From: Cyanobacteria bacterium HKST-UBA02
Lineage (GTDB): Bacteria > Cyanobacteriota > Vampirovibrionia > Obscuribacterales > Obscuribacteraceae
Assembly: GCA_020431945.1 (NCBI GenBank)
Contig: JAGQHH010000507.1
Coordinates: 1 to 7,393, forward strand
Direction of reading: 5' to 3'
DNA: 7,393 nucleotides
The notes beneath the pieces are model-generated. The model had not been told where the DNA came from and did no database searches. It saw nothing but the letters and a program-made list of their open reading frames with translations. Of this stretch, positions 5,815 to 7,393 are shown piece after piece. Positions within the stretch are counted from its first letter, which is position 1, and every line of letters starts with the position of its first letter. The translations under genes and the position numbers were made by a program.

Positions 5815-6437
5815 CTTGATGTGGTGTTGCTGGTAGTGCCTTCTTTCCAGCGCTTGAAGAGAGCGTTGTCGAAATGAAGTTGATCGAGGACGCGACCGAC
5901 TACGAAGTCCACCTGATCCTGTATGGTCTTGGGGCGATGATAATAGCCGGGACTGGCGCAGGCAACAGTGGCGCCGGCCTCCGAGAGGCTGAGCATATTC
6001 TTGAGTTGAATATGACCGAAAGGCATCTCCCGTACTACGACAACCAGGGGGCGCTTTTCTTTCAGACAGACCGCTGCCGCTCTGTGGATGAGGTTCTCGG
6101 TGAGACCATTGGCCAGGGCACCGAGGGTGCCGAGACTGCAGGGTATCACCGCCATGCCTTTCGTGCGGAAGGAACCGCTGGCCACGGGTGCCGCATAGTC
6201 ACGCAGGTCGTGCAGCCTGAGCGGAGCATCCTCTGGTAGTTTCAGATGGCTGAGCAACTCCTTTCTCATCTCTTTGCCGAAAACAAGATCATGCTCTTCC
6301 TGCATGACTCTAAGAGCGGCATTGGAAACCAGGAGCTCGGTAGGCTGCCCGGTGCTCAGCAAGAATTGCAAGGTCCTGAGCCCGTAGCAGGCGCCGCTGG
6401 CGCCGGTTATGGCAATAACTACAGGCAGATCATTCAT
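5811..6437 (-). CDS. ubiX: Flavin prenyltransferase UbiX
   Basis: UbiX (Pad1 family) attaches a dimethylallyl group to FMN to make prenylated FMN, the cofactor of UbiD-type decarboxylases used in quinone biosynthesis and aromatic-acid metabolism. The 208 residues carry the family signature: AITGASGACYGL (9-20) for FMN phosphate binding, VASGSFRTKGMAVIPCSLGTLGALANG (85-111), KEKRPLVVVVREMP (126-139, with E137), and YYHRPKTIQDQVDFVVGRVLD (165-185). Length and motif order are normal. The stretch at 55-75 is a little longer than in E. coli UbiX. The ATG at 6437 is 2 bp after the stop of the upstream gene, and its own stop overlaps the rimM start. A ubiD partner is not in the window. The coupling to respiration genes on the other strand is suggestive only, since quinones serve complex I. 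Confidence 0.94.
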   Translation of the reverse strand: MNDLPVVIAITGASGACYGLRTLQFLLSTGQPTELLVSNAALRVMQEEHDLVFGKEMRKELLSHLKLPEDAPLRLHDLRDYAAPVASGSFRTKGMAVIPCSLGTLGALANGLTENLIHRAAAVCLKEKRPLVVVVREMPFGHIQLKNMLSLSEAGATVACASPGYYHRPKTIQDQVDFVVGRVLDQLHFDNALFKRWKEGTTSNTTSR

Positions 6438-6439
6438 CG

Positions 6440-7393
6440 CTAGAAGTCGTCTCCTCCCTCGGGCTGTCCCTGTTGCTCTTGCTGATCTTGATTCTGGTCC
6501 TGGTTTTGATTCCGATCTTTCGATTTGCCGGCGCTGAAGTCGGCAGAAGTGTCCTGCATAGGATCCGGCTCGTTCAGAAATGCGCCGTCTTTCTTGGGAC
6601 TGCGCAGGAAGACCGGAAGATGCGCTTCCGGATCCGGAGCCTGCCGCAGGGCCGGTCTCTTGTGCTTGTTCTTGCTCGAGCCCGTCGACCGGCCCGATTC
6701 GGATTGAGAGCCGGATTGAGAGTCTTCTCCGGAGGCGGGTTGAAAGCGCCGAAAATTCTTGAGGTCGCCCCCTTCACCGTTCATGGAAGGCGCCCCGGAG
6801 CCGACATCGATACTCATCCTGCCAGCCGATGGTGCGACTGCCACTTTGAAGGGAGCGTCGATGCGGACGGTCAGGGGAGAGCCTCCGTAAATGTAGATCT
6901 CCCTTCCTTTCTGGACCATGGAGCGGATCACCTGGCTACCATGTTGATGCTTATTGGTGCTGCTGCCCAGAATCGGATCTTTGAAGAACTGCCGGCGGTC
7001 CACAACCTGGGGTCCCTTGCCGTGCTGGTTTTTCTTGCCCATGGTCGGGTGCACCGCGTCGAAGCTGGATTGACTCCCGGCGTAGCCCAGATTGGGCTCG
7101 TTGATCTCGTCGTTGGGACGGTCCACGCCTCTGCCGGAGGCGATGAACTCGCCGGCTATGGTGGCGATGAGCGGACGAGAGACACCGTCGGGGGTCTGCA
7201 ACATGGAGAGCGAGGTGCGCAGCTTGCCGTTGGGTTTGGGCATTCCTTTGTGACGTGGCTGCTTCCCTGAGGGAATCGCTTCCACGACCTCGCCGATGAT
7301 TCGAGAGCCGACCGGGATCACCACGTCGGTGCCGTTGGCCAGGACCGGTGATGTGATCTCGATGGTGAAGTGCTCGCCCTGCTTGCTCTTGGC
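6440..7393 (-). CDS. Unidentified secreted-type protein with VirB10/TrbI-like beta-barrel motifs (partial, N-terminus missing)
   Basis: The frame stays open to the right edge of the window, giving 317 residues without a start. The GTG at 7324 is not the start, because the codons before it continue the same domain (EHFTIEITSPVLANGTDV, then VIPVGSRIIGEVVEAIPSGK). That pattern, a hydrophobic strand, a value like NGT, VIPxGSR and GxVVExxPSG, is typical of the small beta-barrel seen in VirB10/TrbI-like and related envelope proteins. A second piece, GREIYIYGGSPLTVRIDAPFKVAV (about 6907-6836), resembles its closing strands. Between them lies a polar, Asn/Gly/His-rich stretch of about 70 residues. 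After 6830 the protein is low-complexity: Ser/Gly/Gln, then a Lys/Asp/Pro-rich part, and a final Asn-Gln-Asp tail (about 6514-6464) ending GGDDF. The N-terminal signal or membrane anchor would be outside the window. Function is unknown. The stop is 2 bp before ubiX. Confidence 0.6.
   Translation of the reverse strand, partial: AKSKQGEHFTIEITSPVLANGTDVVIPVGSRIIGEVVEAIPSGKQPRHKGMPKPNGKLRTSLSMLQTPDGVSRPLIATIAGEFIASGRGVDRPNDEINEPNLGYAGSQSSFDAVHPTMGKKNQHGKGPQVVDRRQFFKDPILGSSTNKHQHGSQVIRSMVQKGREIYIYGGSPLTVRIDAPFKVAVAPSAGRMSIDVGSGAPSMNGEGGDLKNFRRFQPASGEDSQSGSQSESGRSTGSSKNKHKRPALRQAPDPEAHLPVFLRSPKKDGAFLNEPDPMQDTSADFSAGKSKDRNQNQDQNQDQQEQQGQPEGGDDF

Noticed and set aside
6473..7270. Plus-strand ORF of 265 codons beginning MLLLILILVLVLIPIF, resembling a signal peptide.
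   Set aside because: It is antisense to the minus-strand barrel-like gene. The hydrophobic start is the complement of that gene's Gln/Asn/Asp codon run, and the rest shows no family motif.
6440..7324. GTG at 7324 as the true start of the barrel-like gene.
   Set aside because: The frame continues upstream without a stop to the window edge, and the upstream codons complete the same domain pattern.

Overview
The window is a GC-rich, densely packed bacterial chromosome segment with two blocks of genes that converge near position 3565. No IS element, phage gene, CRISPR array, tRNA or rRNA is visible. The phylum cannot be fixed from the sequence. The respiratory cluster ordered D-H-I-J-K without E, F or G, and closing after the K subunit, recalls the ndhA-I-G-E arrangement and 11-subunit enzymes of Cyanobacteria and of several non-photosynthetic deep lineages. 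A non-photosynthetic relative of Cyanobacteria (Vampirovibrionia/Melainabacteria) is a low-confidence guess.

Plus strand, 1-3557: the 3' end of an operon for the membrane arm of respiratory complex I (NADH-quinone oxidoreductase, NDH-1). It holds the C-terminus of nuoD, then nuoH, nuoI, nuoJ and nuoK, all tightly spaced or overlapping. NuoD and NuoI sit at the quinone-reducing end, NuoH builds the quinone chamber, and NuoJ and NuoK form the first proton-translocating antiporter-like stretch. The genes are recognisable by family motifs, but three look unusual. NuoH has an extra N-terminal membrane segment and enlarged loops. NuoI has a Tyr where the first Cys of its second iron-sulfur motif should be, and a long Ala/Lys/Pro/Glu repeat tail. 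NuoK carries about 94 extra N-terminal residues with three more hydrophobic segments. nuoL, nuoM and nuoN do not follow nuoK here.

Minus strand, 7393-3574: an unidentified secreted-type or envelope beta-barrel-like protein (its start is beyond the window), then ubiX (flavin prenyltransferase) and rimM (16S rRNA processing factor). These three are spaced 2 bp apart or overlapped by 4 bp and are probably co-transcribed. A 230-bp AT-rich non-coding gap follows, with two short perfect palindromes and a possible promoter. It leads into a GT20 glycosyltransferase of the trehalose-6-phosphate synthase (OtsA) type whose sugar-donor site looks intact but whose acceptor-side residues differ from E. coli OtsA.

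I do not see a wholly new multi-gene system here. The strongest leads are the remodelled complex I subunits and the divergent acceptor site of the GT20 enzyme.
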